This document shows, one piece after another, positions 27,025 through 38,800 of a DNA stretch of 64,000 nucleotides (position 1 is the stretch's first letter; each line of letters begins with the position of its first letter). The DNA comes from Rachycentron canadum (taxonomy: Eukaryota > Chordata > Actinopteri > Carangiformes > Rachycentridae). The notes below the pieces were generated by a model. It saw nothing but the letters and a program-made list of their open reading frames with translations. It made no database searches and was not told where the DNA came from. The stretch is from positions 13,990,247 through 14,054,246 of the forward strand of contig CM076653.1 in assembly GCA_038496675.1 (NCBI GenBank). The letters run 5' to 3'. The translations under genes and the position numbers were made by a program.

Positions 27025-28500
27025 GTCCTACATATATCTTGATGGCCTAATGGCCTAATTTATTTACTAGCTTGATTTAGTGCTTCATTATTTAATTTCT
27101 AATACTCTAGGTTAAGATAAGGCCTAACAGGCTTAACAGAGTGGGTATTAAAAGGGACCCATATATTACATGTGGGCTTAACATAAGGGAGTACCCCATG
27201 TTATGACTCATGTCCCCTGTATATGTTAGAGCCACACTCAGACTGAACAGATATTTATTGATGTCATATCTTCACATCAAACAATAAAGTCATTTAATGT
27301 GACTGTGCTCTGTGTGCCCTTCTCTTCCCTGTGCCTGAACTCTAAACTGCTTCTTTATCTGTTGCGTGGGTTTTTTCTCCTGATTGCTCCATGCGTTCAT
27401 GACAGAGATAGATTGACTACTCCAACTTTTCCCAGTGGAGTACTATCATCCACACATACACTGATTACATCTGTTCAACTCTGCACTCTTACACACAGAC
27501 ACACACACAGACTGCTGCACTCCTGTACAACAACAACCTGCTAAATCCACAAAACACCTTATCCTGCCTCTTCCTCCTCATTCCCCAACCTCTGACTTTG
27601 ACACCCCCCCCCATACACACACTCAGGGATTCATTGCACACATATGTCCCCTCAGCTTGGAATAGTGGAAAGCAATGAGGCTGAAAATGTAACTCCCTTG
27701 TCCCAGTAGCAGGACTAAGGTTTGTGAACTATGCCGAGCAGCAGGAGAGTCACTGCTTAAACAAGGGTTTGGCTTTAAAGGGGAATGTCACTGCTGGGAA
27801 AGGGGCTAGATGACCATTGGGTATGGTTGTTTTTTTCAGAGGTTGTATGTTTCTCTATCACTCTAAAGCAGGAAGTTCCTGAACAATCAGAAATCATTGC
27901 TACTTTACTATTGTAGATGCAATGGATGTTATAGAATCATTCAATCATCAAACTCATAGTTCTCTTCTGCTCATCCTGTAACACTGAACCGGATGAGCTG
28001 CTACCCTGAGCCCATTCTGCTGGTCTGTTCCCGCTCTCTGTTGTCTGCAGACTGCATCTCTATTTGAAGCATTTGGATTCTAACTTTTCTCTGAGCTTCT
28101 CAGGCACAATTTTTTTTTGACACACATGTAAAGTAAGTCAGCAATAGTCCACAGTACAGGACTGAATATAGTTTTCTGGGAAAGGCAAACAGGGAGATGA
28201 TCACCCAGAACCAGTTAGCCATGCACCCTGCTCCAGTGGTCTGAGCTCCACATCACAGCACTATCCATCTCTTTCCAACTCCCTCCCTTTCCTTCTCTCT
28301 CTTTTCTTCACATTGAGCTACCACATCCTATTCAATACCTGTTGCCCTCTGGCAGATACTACAGGTCTGTCACACATCAGACACATTATTTATTATCTTC
28401 TATTATCTACCTTTATTATCTTATCAGAAAGAATCTATGTCTTTGTGTTTCTGATGTTGTTATTAAAGAGGACGACAACTAACTTTGTTGTATGTAACTT
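27025..28500. other. Intergenic stretch, mostly unassigned
   Basis: No gene seen. It holds the second copy of the 90-nt duplicated segment at 27371-27461, a C-run near 27605, and AT-rich sequence with CA-rich patches. An AATAAA at about 27283 is followed by TG-rich sequence, which could be a retroelement end, but no partner was found. Confidence 0.4.
27371..27461 (+). repeat. 90-nt duplicated segment, copy 2
   Basis: Near-identical to 25518-25607 (see there). Here it is not flanked by Tc1 sequence. Confidence 0.8.
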
Positions 28501-28504
28501 ACAG

Positions 28505-29095
28505 AGCATCTCCAACACTGCAGCTCTGGGTTGTTCCCGGGCTGCAGTGGTCAGGACCTACAAGAAGTGGTCCAAGGAAAGAAAACCACTGGACCACAGA
28601 CAGGGTCAGGGGTCAAGGCTCAGTGATGGTGGTGGGGAGTGAAGGCTGGACCGTGTGGTCTGATCCAACAGAAGAGCTACTGGAGCTCAAACTGCTGAAG
28701 AAGTTCATGCTGGTTCTGATAGAAAGCTATCAGAACGCAGAGCATCACAGTTTGTTGCGTATGGGGCTGTGTAGCCTCAGACCGGTCAGGGTGTCCATGC
28801 TGACCCCTGTCCACCACCAGAAGATCCTACAATGGACACATGAGGTCTGGTCTGGTCTGAGGGATCAAGTTGTCTTTACATCATTTGGATGACTGGGTGC
28901 ATGACCGTCATTTACCTATGGAAGACATGACATCAGGATGCACGCCCTGCCACACTGCAACAATAGTTCAGGAGGTTTGAGGAACAACAACCAGTTCTAG
29001 GTGTTGACTTGGCTTCAAATCCCCCAGAACTCAATCCAATCCAGCATCTGTGGGATGAGCTGGATCAGAAAGTCTGATCCATGGAGGCTCCACCT
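28505..29095 (+). mobile_element. Decayed Tc1-like transposon C
   Basis: Plus-strand remnant of a very common fish Tc1 family. The sequence passes from AAVVRTYKKWSKERKP (linker after the HTH) through a block around gtggtctgatccaacagaagagc and ttgttgcgtatggggctg to caacaaccagttctaggtg and ccccagaactcaatccaatc, the DLNPIxHLWDELD-like region. The middle, with the central catalytic region, is deleted. The same family recurs at 31190-31545, and its ends make up the hairpin at 2715-2782. Confidence 0.8.
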
Positions 29096-29099
29096 CACC

Positions 29100-30590
29100 T
29101 CAGATTATTTACTGGATTTAAATGTAGATTTGTCAGAAACATTCATTCTCTTAACTCTATTTCTGCACGGAAAAACAGGACAAGTAATACTGCTAAATTC
29201 ATTCCCCACCTGTTATGTCAATTTAAAAAAACATGAGACAATTTTGCCTCTTTTTAAGACAGGAGTGACAATTAGTCACTGTCAAAAACTGTTGTGTTGT
29301 GGTTCCAGAATGATGAATGAAAGAGTTGAGATCAATTAGATACAAAATATGGTGGAGTCTCTGTTTCTTTTTTTTTTTTTTTTTTTACCCTAGGCAACGA
29401 TCATGTATTCCCCAAATGACTGACAAACGGGATGAAAAATAATATATCTACCTGCTGTGGATATGGCCTTAAGTTTTTTTCAAGGTTGCTCACTGCTTCA
29501 GTAGTAAGAACTACTTACAAACCAGAATAAGGTGTTGCACAAAATGCAAAGTAAGCTCACTGATGGTGAGCATGAAAATGTAGCACTTTCAATGCAGAAG
29601 GTGAGGAAGATTTTTCTGATGTGCAGCTCTTTGGTGTGTGTGTGTGTGTGTGTGTGTTGACATGCACATGTGTGGATAGACATATGTGACCACAGCATGC
29701 GTACTGTGTTGGGTCAACTAGTTTAGAGTAGATTTATTATTTCCAGTCTCATCATTTTTTTCATGGTTGTATGATTATTTTAAATTCATTCCAATTCAGA
29801 AGATGAAGGGCCATTCTAACAGATTCAATGCCAAATTCAAGGAGGAGGACACATTTCCTGACTTCTTTAACTATCACTATACACCAACAAGCACAATGTA
29901 CAAAATGCTCAGCATGGAGAGGTCATGGATGTGTCAATGAACATTTCCTGTACTATTCAACCAAGATCTCTTAAGATGTTTCATGTATCTGCAGGAGGCT
30001 GACCACTTGTCACACACCAACATCAACCTCACATACACTAGCCCAGTACAAGTCGTTCTGGCAGAGAAAAAGATATCTGGATGTAAGATTGTTTTTCAGT
30101 GCATCAAAACAGCAAGTAAGCCCCCAGTAATAATCAAGGCAATTTAATGAGATCTTCACAAGAAAGGAATGATGTACTAATGGGAATGTTAACATAATGC
30201 TGTCATTAGGCAAAGGAGGACGAGAGAGAAAAGTTGGGCACAAAGAAGCAGAGAGACCAGGAACAGCAGGCAAAGTTTGTTGAGCTTTTGCTTTTTGTAA
30301 AGTGATAAATTGATATACAAGTACACAGCAGGGGTTAAAGTGGGCTGCAATGATCCAAAATGGTGCTCTGACCTCGCACCTTTGATTAATAAGTAAATAT
30401 ATGAGTGTCTGAATAGACAGAGGCAGGGGAGAAGGCCCTCCTGAAACCTATACCAGTACCAGTATACAAGAGACGATGTTCCGCCAAGCCAGGAACTCAA
30501 AAGCTCTACTTTATAAATTCACAAGGTACAAGAGATAAGCTCTGCATGTGATTAAGAAAGAGTAGAGGGGCAAAAGTGCTTGTTGACCAA
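29100..30590. other. Intergenic stretch
   Basis: AT-rich sequence with a T-run at about 29368-29386 and the second copy of the 24.1-kb segment at 29622-29727. No gene or further element was recognised. Confidence 0.4.
29622..29727 (+). repeat. Duplicated segment, copy 2 (pairs with 24130-24215)
   Basis: See copy 1. This copy has a longer TG run and an extra gacatgcacatgtgt interruption. Confidence 0.8.
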
Positions 30591-31145
30591 CAGAGACAAA
30601 TGAACTTCTAGTGTGAACAGCTGCAGATTTGGCAACTGCACATACTGTAAACATCTCTTTGTACCACAGCACAAAATTGAATTGGATTCAGATGTGATGA
30701 CTGGGGGGGCCACTGAAGTTCACTGAAGTCACTGTCATTGTTCATGAAACCTGTTGGTGAGAACCAGGAAAAAAAGGGCCCATGGTTAGGTTCTAGATGT
30801 TGACACTTCATGACAATTCAATTCATTCTCTCTGCTTGACAAGCTATGGTCTTTGTCAAAGGGACTGGGCACTGTTTGCCTTACTTACCCTGACAGAACA
30901 CAGATGTTTTTCAGAAATACTAAACCAGTCAATTTGGCACCAAACAATCATCCCTTAGTGAAAATGGCTGAGATCACTTTTTCCCCCTTTCTGGTGTTTG
31001 ATCTCGGCACTAACTGAAGTTCCTGATGAGTATGCATGATTTAATGCATGGCACTGGTTCCACTTGATTGGATAACTGAGTGACTGCAATATTAAGCAGG
31101 TGTTCCTTTTAAAGTGCTTTTTTAGGTGTATAGTAACTTGCTACA
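30590..31145 (-). mobile_element. Decayed Tc1-like transposon D
   Basis: On the minus strand a WPPQSSHLNPIQF block (third catalytic-residue region) lies near 30690. Reading on along the plus strand the sequence jumps to ttcagaaatactaaaccagtc and tggcaccaaacaatcatccc, the N-terminal HTH part of the same family, so the middle is deleted. Related copies are at 32505-32880 and 52240-52720. Confidence 0.7.
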
Positions 31146-31189
31146 GTATATTCAAATGGAACGTTGATTACTGTTCCTATGTTTTTATG

Positions 31190-31545
31190 TACTAGGAGCA
31201 GAGGCTGGCTTACGTGGTCTGATCCAACAAAAGAGCTACTGTAGCTCAAACTGCTACAATCTTGTGTCTTGCCATCCATGTGGACTTTCTTTGGCATCTA
31301 TCACCTACCTAAACGCTGTTGCAGACTATATTCGCCCCTTCTCTTTCAGCAGGATAATGCTCCCTGTCACTACAACAATGGTTCAGGAGCTTTGAGGAAC
31401 AACAACCAGTTCAAGGTGTTGACTTGGCTCCAAATTCCCCAGATCTCAGTCCAATCCAGCATCTGTGGGATGAGCTGGACCATGTTTTGGCTTCAAAAGG
31501 GGAACTACACAATATTAGGCAGGTGGTCATATATTATTATGGATT
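31190..31545 (+). mobile_element. Decayed Tc1-like transposon E
   Basis: A second remnant of the family in element C: ctgatccaacaaaagagcta, then cttgccatccatgtggac, the block FQQDNAPCHYN at about 31346, ttgacttggctccaaattcc, SPVQHLWDELD-like sequence, and the terminal-repeat remnant aatattaggcaggtggtcat. It has internal deletions relative to intact members. Confidence 0.8.
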
Positions 31546-32504
31546 ATTGACAAGCAGACATTGGTAATAGCTAACCAGTCAATTATCCACAATTATTATT
31601 GTGGATTCTCTGATGCATCACTGAACCCTTTGTTGCTAGGAGTGCATTTTGCACACAGGTGGTATTTGCATGCCTCAGCACGTGTCTGCAAGCTTTCCTC
31701 CCTCCCTCTCTCCAGCTCCCTCACTCTGAGTGAGACTGCCACTCTCACTGCTACTTATCAGAGTCGGGCCGCAGCCTTAACATGCTCTGGCATCCTCGTT
31801 ACATGAGCTGCCTTTCCTCATTAATTTACTCAGAGCCACGCCAGCCAGGCCTCAGAGACAGGGCAAGTGGAGGTGGAGGGGGGGAGTCACAACCCTACGA
31901 GGTAGGGTTGAAAAAAAAAAACAGGCTTTGTCACAACGTAGCGTTGTTAGCCCTACTGAATATTCAGAATTTGTCTGCACTCCATTTGCTCACAGTCAAA
32001 AGTATGTCTCCTACTGATACACAGGAGCACAGATCAATACCACTGCAGGGAGTTGTCTGTCTTTTATATGGTGAACCAGACACTAAGAATGTGGAAGCTA
32101 GTTCTTACTTACTGTACATACTGTACTGTAGATAATTTTCAAAAGGAAATGTGGGGTCTGCAACTTGGTAGAAGAAGCATCATGAGGAGAGGAAATTAGG
32201 TGTTAATTATTAATTAATAATTCTGCCAAGCAAATATATATATATATATAAAATATTATTCTTTTTGTCACATCAATGACTTTTGTCATTTTTTTTCTCA
32301 AATATGGTTTAATTACCTCCTCAGGCCTCAAAAATTGATTCAAGTGAGAATTCAAGAGTATTAGACCAATAAAATCCAATGAACCTCTGACAGGTCATAG
32401 CCTTCATAGCTCATAGTCATAGTCTCACTTTCTGATGATGGGTTACTCATAGACATGGTATTGTTTAATGTTTGCATACATAATTTATAGTTACCTTGCA
32501 AAAG

Positions 32505-32880
32505 GAATGTCATGCTAACACTGGGTGGAGGCTCCCTTTGCTCTCAAAATAACCTTAATTCTTGATGTTGGCCACATTCCTCTGAGAATCTGCAGTTGGA
32601 CATACTGTGAATCTGCTGTTCTACCACATTACAGGTTTTATTGGATTCACATCTGGTAACCGGGGAAGTAATTGAAATATGCTGAACCCACTGTCATGTC
32701 TATGAAGCCAGTTTCAAATGACATTTGCGTTGTAACATGGTGCATTATCCTGCTGGAAGTAGCATGGTAAAATATGGCCATAAAGGAATGAATATGGTCA
32801 GCAACAATATTCAGAAAGGCTCAGATAGACACAAGGCTGGTTATTGCTAACAAAAATATAACCATTCCTCAGGTAAAGAC
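32505..32880 (-). mobile_element. Decayed Tc1-like transposon F
   Basis: Fragment of the same family as D and G, recognised by cattatcctgctggaagtag (QQDN region on the minus strand), ggtcagcaacaatattcag and the target-side block around gaatctgcagttggacatac. No open frame remains. Confidence 0.65.
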
Positions 32881-35150
32881 TGTCACTCAGCTGCTCCCTC
32901 ATGGCTCACTCACCACCAGATCACCTCATCAACCTCATGCTTGCTGGCTCATCTGCTGGGATGCCAGCCCACTCTGAAACCCCACCCAAGCTCATTCCTA
33001 ATTCCTGCCATTGTCACAATTTCCTATTAAATAACTCTATTTACCCACTACTCTCTTGTCTGTGTCTGCTTTTGGATCCAAAGTGTAAAAGAACAATCTG
33101 TCCAAATATGGACCCAGAGGACACAGATTCCCTCCACCAAACCCTAGCCTCCCAGGAAGCGTGGGCGAACATGACAAGGCACCTTACAGCGTGATGGACA
33201 CTTGGGAGAACAAATAGGCCAGATCTCTGTTCACCTTGTTAACTAGCAGACAGCCACAACCCTGCACTTCAACACCCAGGGACCTTTCGTTCCTATGCCA
33301 GAAGGTATGCAGGGGATTTGCGGTCATGTGGGCAGTTTCTGTTTCAAAGGCGGAGCCAATGCTGCTGGGAAGAGCAGAGACGGCTCCTCAAAAGATTGTG
33401 TGACCTGTGGATAAAAGACCAGGTTCCTAAGTGGGGAGAGTTCTAGTGAGCCATTCCACTGATCCTCATCCACCTCCAAAGAAAGTCTACAGTTTCATTC
33501 CACAGTTAACGTTAGTGGAGAAATTTATTCCCTTATAGCCTTAGTAGATTCAGAAGCAGATGACAATTTCATAGACTCAAATTTAATTTTAGCAAAATTA
33601 GCCTCCCACACTAACAGAGAGTGCACTGAGCTTCTTCCTGTACCTCATGCCATTAATACTTTAGATGGCTTTAGATAGTTAAGATAACCTATCACATCCT
33701 TCCCATCACTCTTTGACTCTTAGATAACCATAGTGACAGGATCACATTTTTCACTCTCTCCTTTCCATGGGCAGCAGTAGTTCTGGGCCTGCCTTGGTTG
33801 AAATTGCATAATCCCTACATAAATTGGTTCACTTGTTCAATAGTTAGCTGAACCCTTTTTGTCATTCCACCTGTATGCAGTCAGCTCAACCACCCACTCA
33901 TTTCTCTCCTCCTGACCAGTCTCCCCCTGATCTCTCACTAGTTGCCCCAGAGTATCATGATTTAGCAGTATTTAGTAAAGAAAAGGCATGGACCTTTCCC
34001 CCACACCATCCCTTTGTCTGTGCCATCAATCTCCTTCCTGGGGCTCCCCTTTCCTCTAGCCGCTTCCACAACTTGTTCTGCTCCAAGAGGGTAGTAAAGG
34101 AAAAATATATCCATGACTCTTTGGCTTCTGGTCATTTGTCCTTTATCCTCACTTTTTCTGTATAGACTTTTGAGGCCTCAACCCTATAACCATCAAGAAC
34201 ATGTATCCTCTGCCCCTCAACAACCACGCATTTGAGCCACTGCAATGTCACAGTGTTCTCCAAGTTGAAATTAATGGAAGACACCCCACTTGGACACTTA
34301 AAATACTTGGACTCACGAATGACCCTGCTGTTTTCCGGGCGTTAGTCAAAGACATCCTGATTTTCTCCCAGAAACTGGAGGAACATTTTCATTAATAGAA
34401 AACAAAACTCAGTGAGTTTGGGGGCAGAGGAAAGCGGATCTAGCTAAGGGGTTGTGGCGGACTAGTGGATACTTCAAATACCAATACCAATACTTCAAAT
34501 GCTGTCCTCTCGCAACACTCTCCCACTGACCAGAAACTCCACCTGTTCACTTTCTTCTCCAGACGCCTCTCACCAGCGCAGCATAATTATGATATGGGAA
34601 ACTGGGAGTCGCTAGCTGTTGTACTGGCCTTAGAGGAATGGAGTCACCGGCTGGAAGGCGTGGAGACTACTTTTGTGGTCTGGATGTACCATAAGAACCT
34701 TGTATACATCCAAAATGCCAAACAACTCAACTCCTGGCAGGCTCAATGGTCACTTTTTCTGGGGAGGTTCCTGCAATGTCAAGCCCGACGCCTTATCCTG
34801 GCAATCTGACCCAGAGCAGGATAACACCAATCCAGAGACCGTTCTCCCTGCCACCTGTGTGGTGGCAGCTGCCATGGCATGTGAATATGCAGGTGTTGGA
34901 AGCGCACAGCCTCCTAACCATTTATTTGTTTCTGATTCTGTACCATCCCTAGTAGTTCAGTGGGTTCATTTGTCCAAACTCACATGCCATCCTGGGTTTC
35001 ATCACACACTGGCCTTTGTGAGACAGCACACAGTCAGTCCTGACACCAAAGCGTTTGTTTCTGCCTGGTCCATCAGTCTTACTATCCACTTTAGTCAAGT
35101 ATGCACACAACTCCTTCACTCGCTATGCCATAGGCATGTCTCCATTAAAG

Positions 35151-35671
35151 GTGTAACAATAAGTTTTACAATGATATGGATCATTTTCCACAGTTCCGAT
35201 ACGAGAAAGATATTTGTCTCATCTAGAACAATATGATACGATTCAATAGCTTGAAATTGATATAGTAACTTTTTTTGCCAAAAGATTCAACTAGTGTGAC
35301 TGAAATAAATACCTGGATACTGGACAGTGCAGGTGAGGATTCCTACAAGTTTTTCTTGTAACGGAATCAGGGATAAATTAATTATAGATATAAACAAGTA
35401 AACCATGATTAATGGCAAATATATTTATCTTCTATTAAAAGTGCAACCAACATTTCTTCAGGTTGAATATAAAGTAGATTAACCTGCTACCACTATTCTC
35501 ACATGCTGGACCTCAAATGTGGCTTGAAAATCTGCTGGTGCAGTCCGATGACGTCACATGCCTAAGCTATCCAACTACATCGATAGGTAGTATAGTATAT
35601 ACTACCTATCGATGTAGTTGGATCGTAGGAATATAAATCGATACATTAATGTAGTCGATGAATTGTTACAC
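35151..35671. mobile_element. MITE inserted in the gypsy relic
   Basis: Terminal inverted repeats GTGTAACAAT (35151-35160) and ATTGTTACAC (35662-35671) bound a 521-nt AT-rich element with scattered gatacgat-type motifs. Gypsy coding similarity stops just before it and resumes just after it. No transposase frame is present. The ends resemble hAT-type nonautonomous fish elements; a target-site duplication is not clear. Confidence 0.7.
35569..35623. repeat. 26-bp perfect palindrome within the MITE
   Basis: Arms 35569-35594 and 35598-35623 are exact reverse complements with a 3-nt centre. The arm starts ATCCAACTACATCGATAGG. Confidence 0.95.
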
Positions 35672-35845
35672 GCACAGTCTCTGTTCATGGTCTCTCTCTG
35701 GGTTTCCAACCACCCGTTTTCCACTCCGGAGAAGGATGTTGCTGCCCCTTCTGTACAGAAACATCTCCAATGCTACTGGAAGATCTGGCGTGAGTTACCG
35801 TTACTCTGCCCAGCAGCGAGGAGGAGCTCCCCCTTTGCATGAAAA

Positions 35846-38800
35846 TACATCCCACATCTGTCTCCCTAATCTAGATTGTTCAATCAGTCTTGTACTACAA
35901 ATTTTCTGCTATTACTTTCCAGAAGTTTTTTGACTTAGTTGTGATGTATTCCTTGTGTTGCTGTGCATGTCACAATCCTCTATTTTACTTATATCCAGGA
36001 TTCCTGTGCTGTCCGCTCACCTGCAAGAAAGACCACTGATGTTCAACTGTATGTTTGTGTTTACGTCTTTCTTCTAACATAGCTGCTCTAATATGAAATA
36101 TTAATAATAATAATTTCTGTGCAGTGGTTAAAAATTGGAGAGGCATGTCTTCCTGTCATAACATGGAATGAAACTACATAACAGGACATTTGATTTCTTT
36201 CCCTGTCTTCAGATCAGACCTGATAATCTATTTCTTTGTCTTAGAAAATCTTCAAACTACTCTCTCTCCTGAAGGGTTTGAGCAGTTCTGAACTGAAGCC
36301 TCCCAAAATGGACCCAGTCCTGTCCAGTCCTGACCCATTCTATTGAATAAAGGGGTTCAAGGCTACACCAGTCCCAGGGATATGAATTTTAGAACCATAT
36401 GCAATAGCTTTGTTTTAATAATATGGTTACAACATGTACATTAGTACATCTGCTTTTGTTGCTCATTTATTTTCCAGATGGCACAGCCACTCAGAGGTTT
36501 GTGGTCAGCAGAGATCTGACAGAAGCTGAGGAATGTCTTCTCACAACTCGGTAACTTGAATTATGTTGGGTGGATGCCCATGGAAATGTCACCCCTTTAT
36601 TGTTGCCTAAAAAGACCCCTTATGCCATAATGCCATATGGGGCCCAAAATCCACCCGTAGTCTCCATCTCAGCTGGCCCAAGTGATTTATTTCCCATGGA
36701 CCTAGACAGTAGTTCATCAGGTGTATCTCCATACAATCCATTTTTTTGAAGGGCCTGATTGGAACACGACCTTTGTCTGTAATTCTGAATTCCAGCTTCA
36801 AACCAGTGATACAAACACTGTTGCTTTTGTTAGATATCTGTATGCAAGATTGCTAATATCAACACTGAACTTGACTGATGCAAAAATATGTTGTGTATGA
36901 TGTTTGATGGATGGGAATAACAAGACCAAACAAGTCATCTAATTCTATCCAATACATTAATATTAATGGATAGCAACAGTTATAGATTTGAGAGACCATA
37001 TTGATGGGTTGAATCCATTCACATTGATGGGTTGAATCCATTTTATCTATTTATTTATTTTTTTAGCGCACTGTAGGATTGTAGGTTGCATTATTGTGTG
37101 TAATGTAGTTTGCTGGTAATTGATCTGTTCATGCCACAAAGTCTGAGGTGGGGATCAACAACCGGGTGGTGGAAAACTGTAAGATCTGCTTCTGTCGGGA
37201 AAACCATGAATGCACCTGATTATGTTAAAAGTTGGATTGAAAATCTAATGTTCATATTTTGCACAGACATTAGCTGAACATAAAACTATTGTTTTTATGT
37301 TTTTTGAAGGCAGATATTGACACTTTTATTCTTATTACTTTAGGAGACTGTCAGAAGGGCAATTCTCATGTCACAAGTGTCCCTCCATGTACATACAGTC
37401 AGGGGTTAAATTGGGTGGGAGCCCTCTCAGGTTGAGCTTAGCCTCCTCTTAGTGATATAATTTTACATTTTTGTTGAACAGAAGACTTCATGAAAATGTA
37501 TAATTATGCATGTTAAACAGTCTGATCATCAGAGCACAGCCTGTCTTTGATCTAAGATAATTTAGGTTCAATAATCTGCTCTTGATTCCTATGTATTACA
37601 TCAACAGTAGCTAGTGGATCTGAGAACAGCTGACACTACAACTTGTGAATAAAATAAATACATGGTGTTATTGTAGTGAGGAAATTTCATTCATGCAGTG
37701 TTTGTACCTTGTTACCAATAATCATTTCCTCCTCTGACCCTCTCCTTCTTGGTTTCATAGCACCTCAGTCTAACTAATCTAGTTTTATGCGTAGGCTGCT
37801 TCTTAACTTGGTCCAAGAGATTATGTGATGTTAAAATGCAAAAAATCTATAAAAATTTTTTTTTAATTAAATTACTTATTTTCTTTCACACAGACCTCAC
37901 ATCAATTATGTACGTTTGCAAGTTTGCTCCCCTATTGTAAAACATTACCAGGCTAATGCATTGGTAATGTAATGCACTAATGCACTTACAACAAAACAGT
38001 AACCCGAAAAACTGTGTGCCAAGTAACATGAATATTATTCATGGTGTGAATGTTATTATAACACTTAAAACTAAATCAAATGTTTTGTACAAATGGAATA
38101 CAGGGCATGAACCCTCCCGCCCCCCCACCCCACCCCTTCGTATTTGGATTGGTGGCTGTCTCACTCTGTGGCAACTACTTCATCAAAACATCAGCTAAAT
38201 AAAATCATCATTTAGCATCATCAAGGTCACTCTCAAAGGGAAATAAGCAAACAAAGGGATACTTCAAATTTGGATGTATCACTTCATAATACTCTTACTT
38301 ATTACTCCATACTTTGTGAGCTTTAGCATATCTCAGCCTTTTCACCCTGTTTCCCTTCTAAAAAAGTGGTTTCTTGGCTGCTGCCCTTCCACAAAGACCA
38401 TTCCTGATCAGACTGTAGTTATAGAAGGTCAACTTAGCGTCATCCTGATGAAGCTGCCAGATGCTGAGCCAGGTCCTTGCTGGAGAGAAGAAACTCTTGA
38501 GAAACTTCTCATCAGATTTTGAAAGTTTTTTTTTTTTTTTTTTTGTCTTTCTAGTCCTTTTTTTTGTCCTTGACCTCTCCTGATTCTTCAGATGTCTTTA
38601 TAACAGCTTTAATACCACATCTTGAGTATCCAGTTTGTTTGCTGATTTCTCTTTGAGAGTGGCCAAAATCAATGATTAATAGTAAATAAATAGAAAAAGG
38701 TAAATAAATAGAGCCAACAGAGAGAATATCATGTCATATTTTTATCCAGCTTAATATCTGATCAACCAAATACAAGATCATATCAGTCTAATCATATGCT

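Larger units (their letters stand above)
32890..35845 (+). mobile_element. Ty3/gypsy (Sushi-like) retrotransposon relic
   Basis: Plus-strand remnants in gag-pol order. An LTR-like end and leader are at about 32900-33100. A gag start MDPEDTDSLHQTLAS is at 33108. A protease-like stretch is at about 33510-33670, with a following LGLPWLKLHNPYINW block near 33785. An RT entry (PEYHDLAVFSKEKA, INLLPGAPLSSSR) is at 33945-34080. RT sequence with the catalytic YLDD region missing is at 34201-34395. An RNase H block (FFSRRLSPAQHNYDMGN) is at 34540-34600, integrase zinc-finger-like sequence at about 34900-35070, and a late integrase region (FPTTRFPLRR and WVSNHPF frames) at 35690-35840. Many stops, frameshifts and deletions make it inactive. 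It is split by a MITE at 35151-35671. No envelope-like frame is seen. Confidence 0.85.

Noticed and set aside
37000..37042. 20-nt direct repeat spaced by 3 nt as a CRISPR-like array
   Set aside because: Only two units with a 3-nt gap, in a vertebrate genome; a simple tandem duplication.
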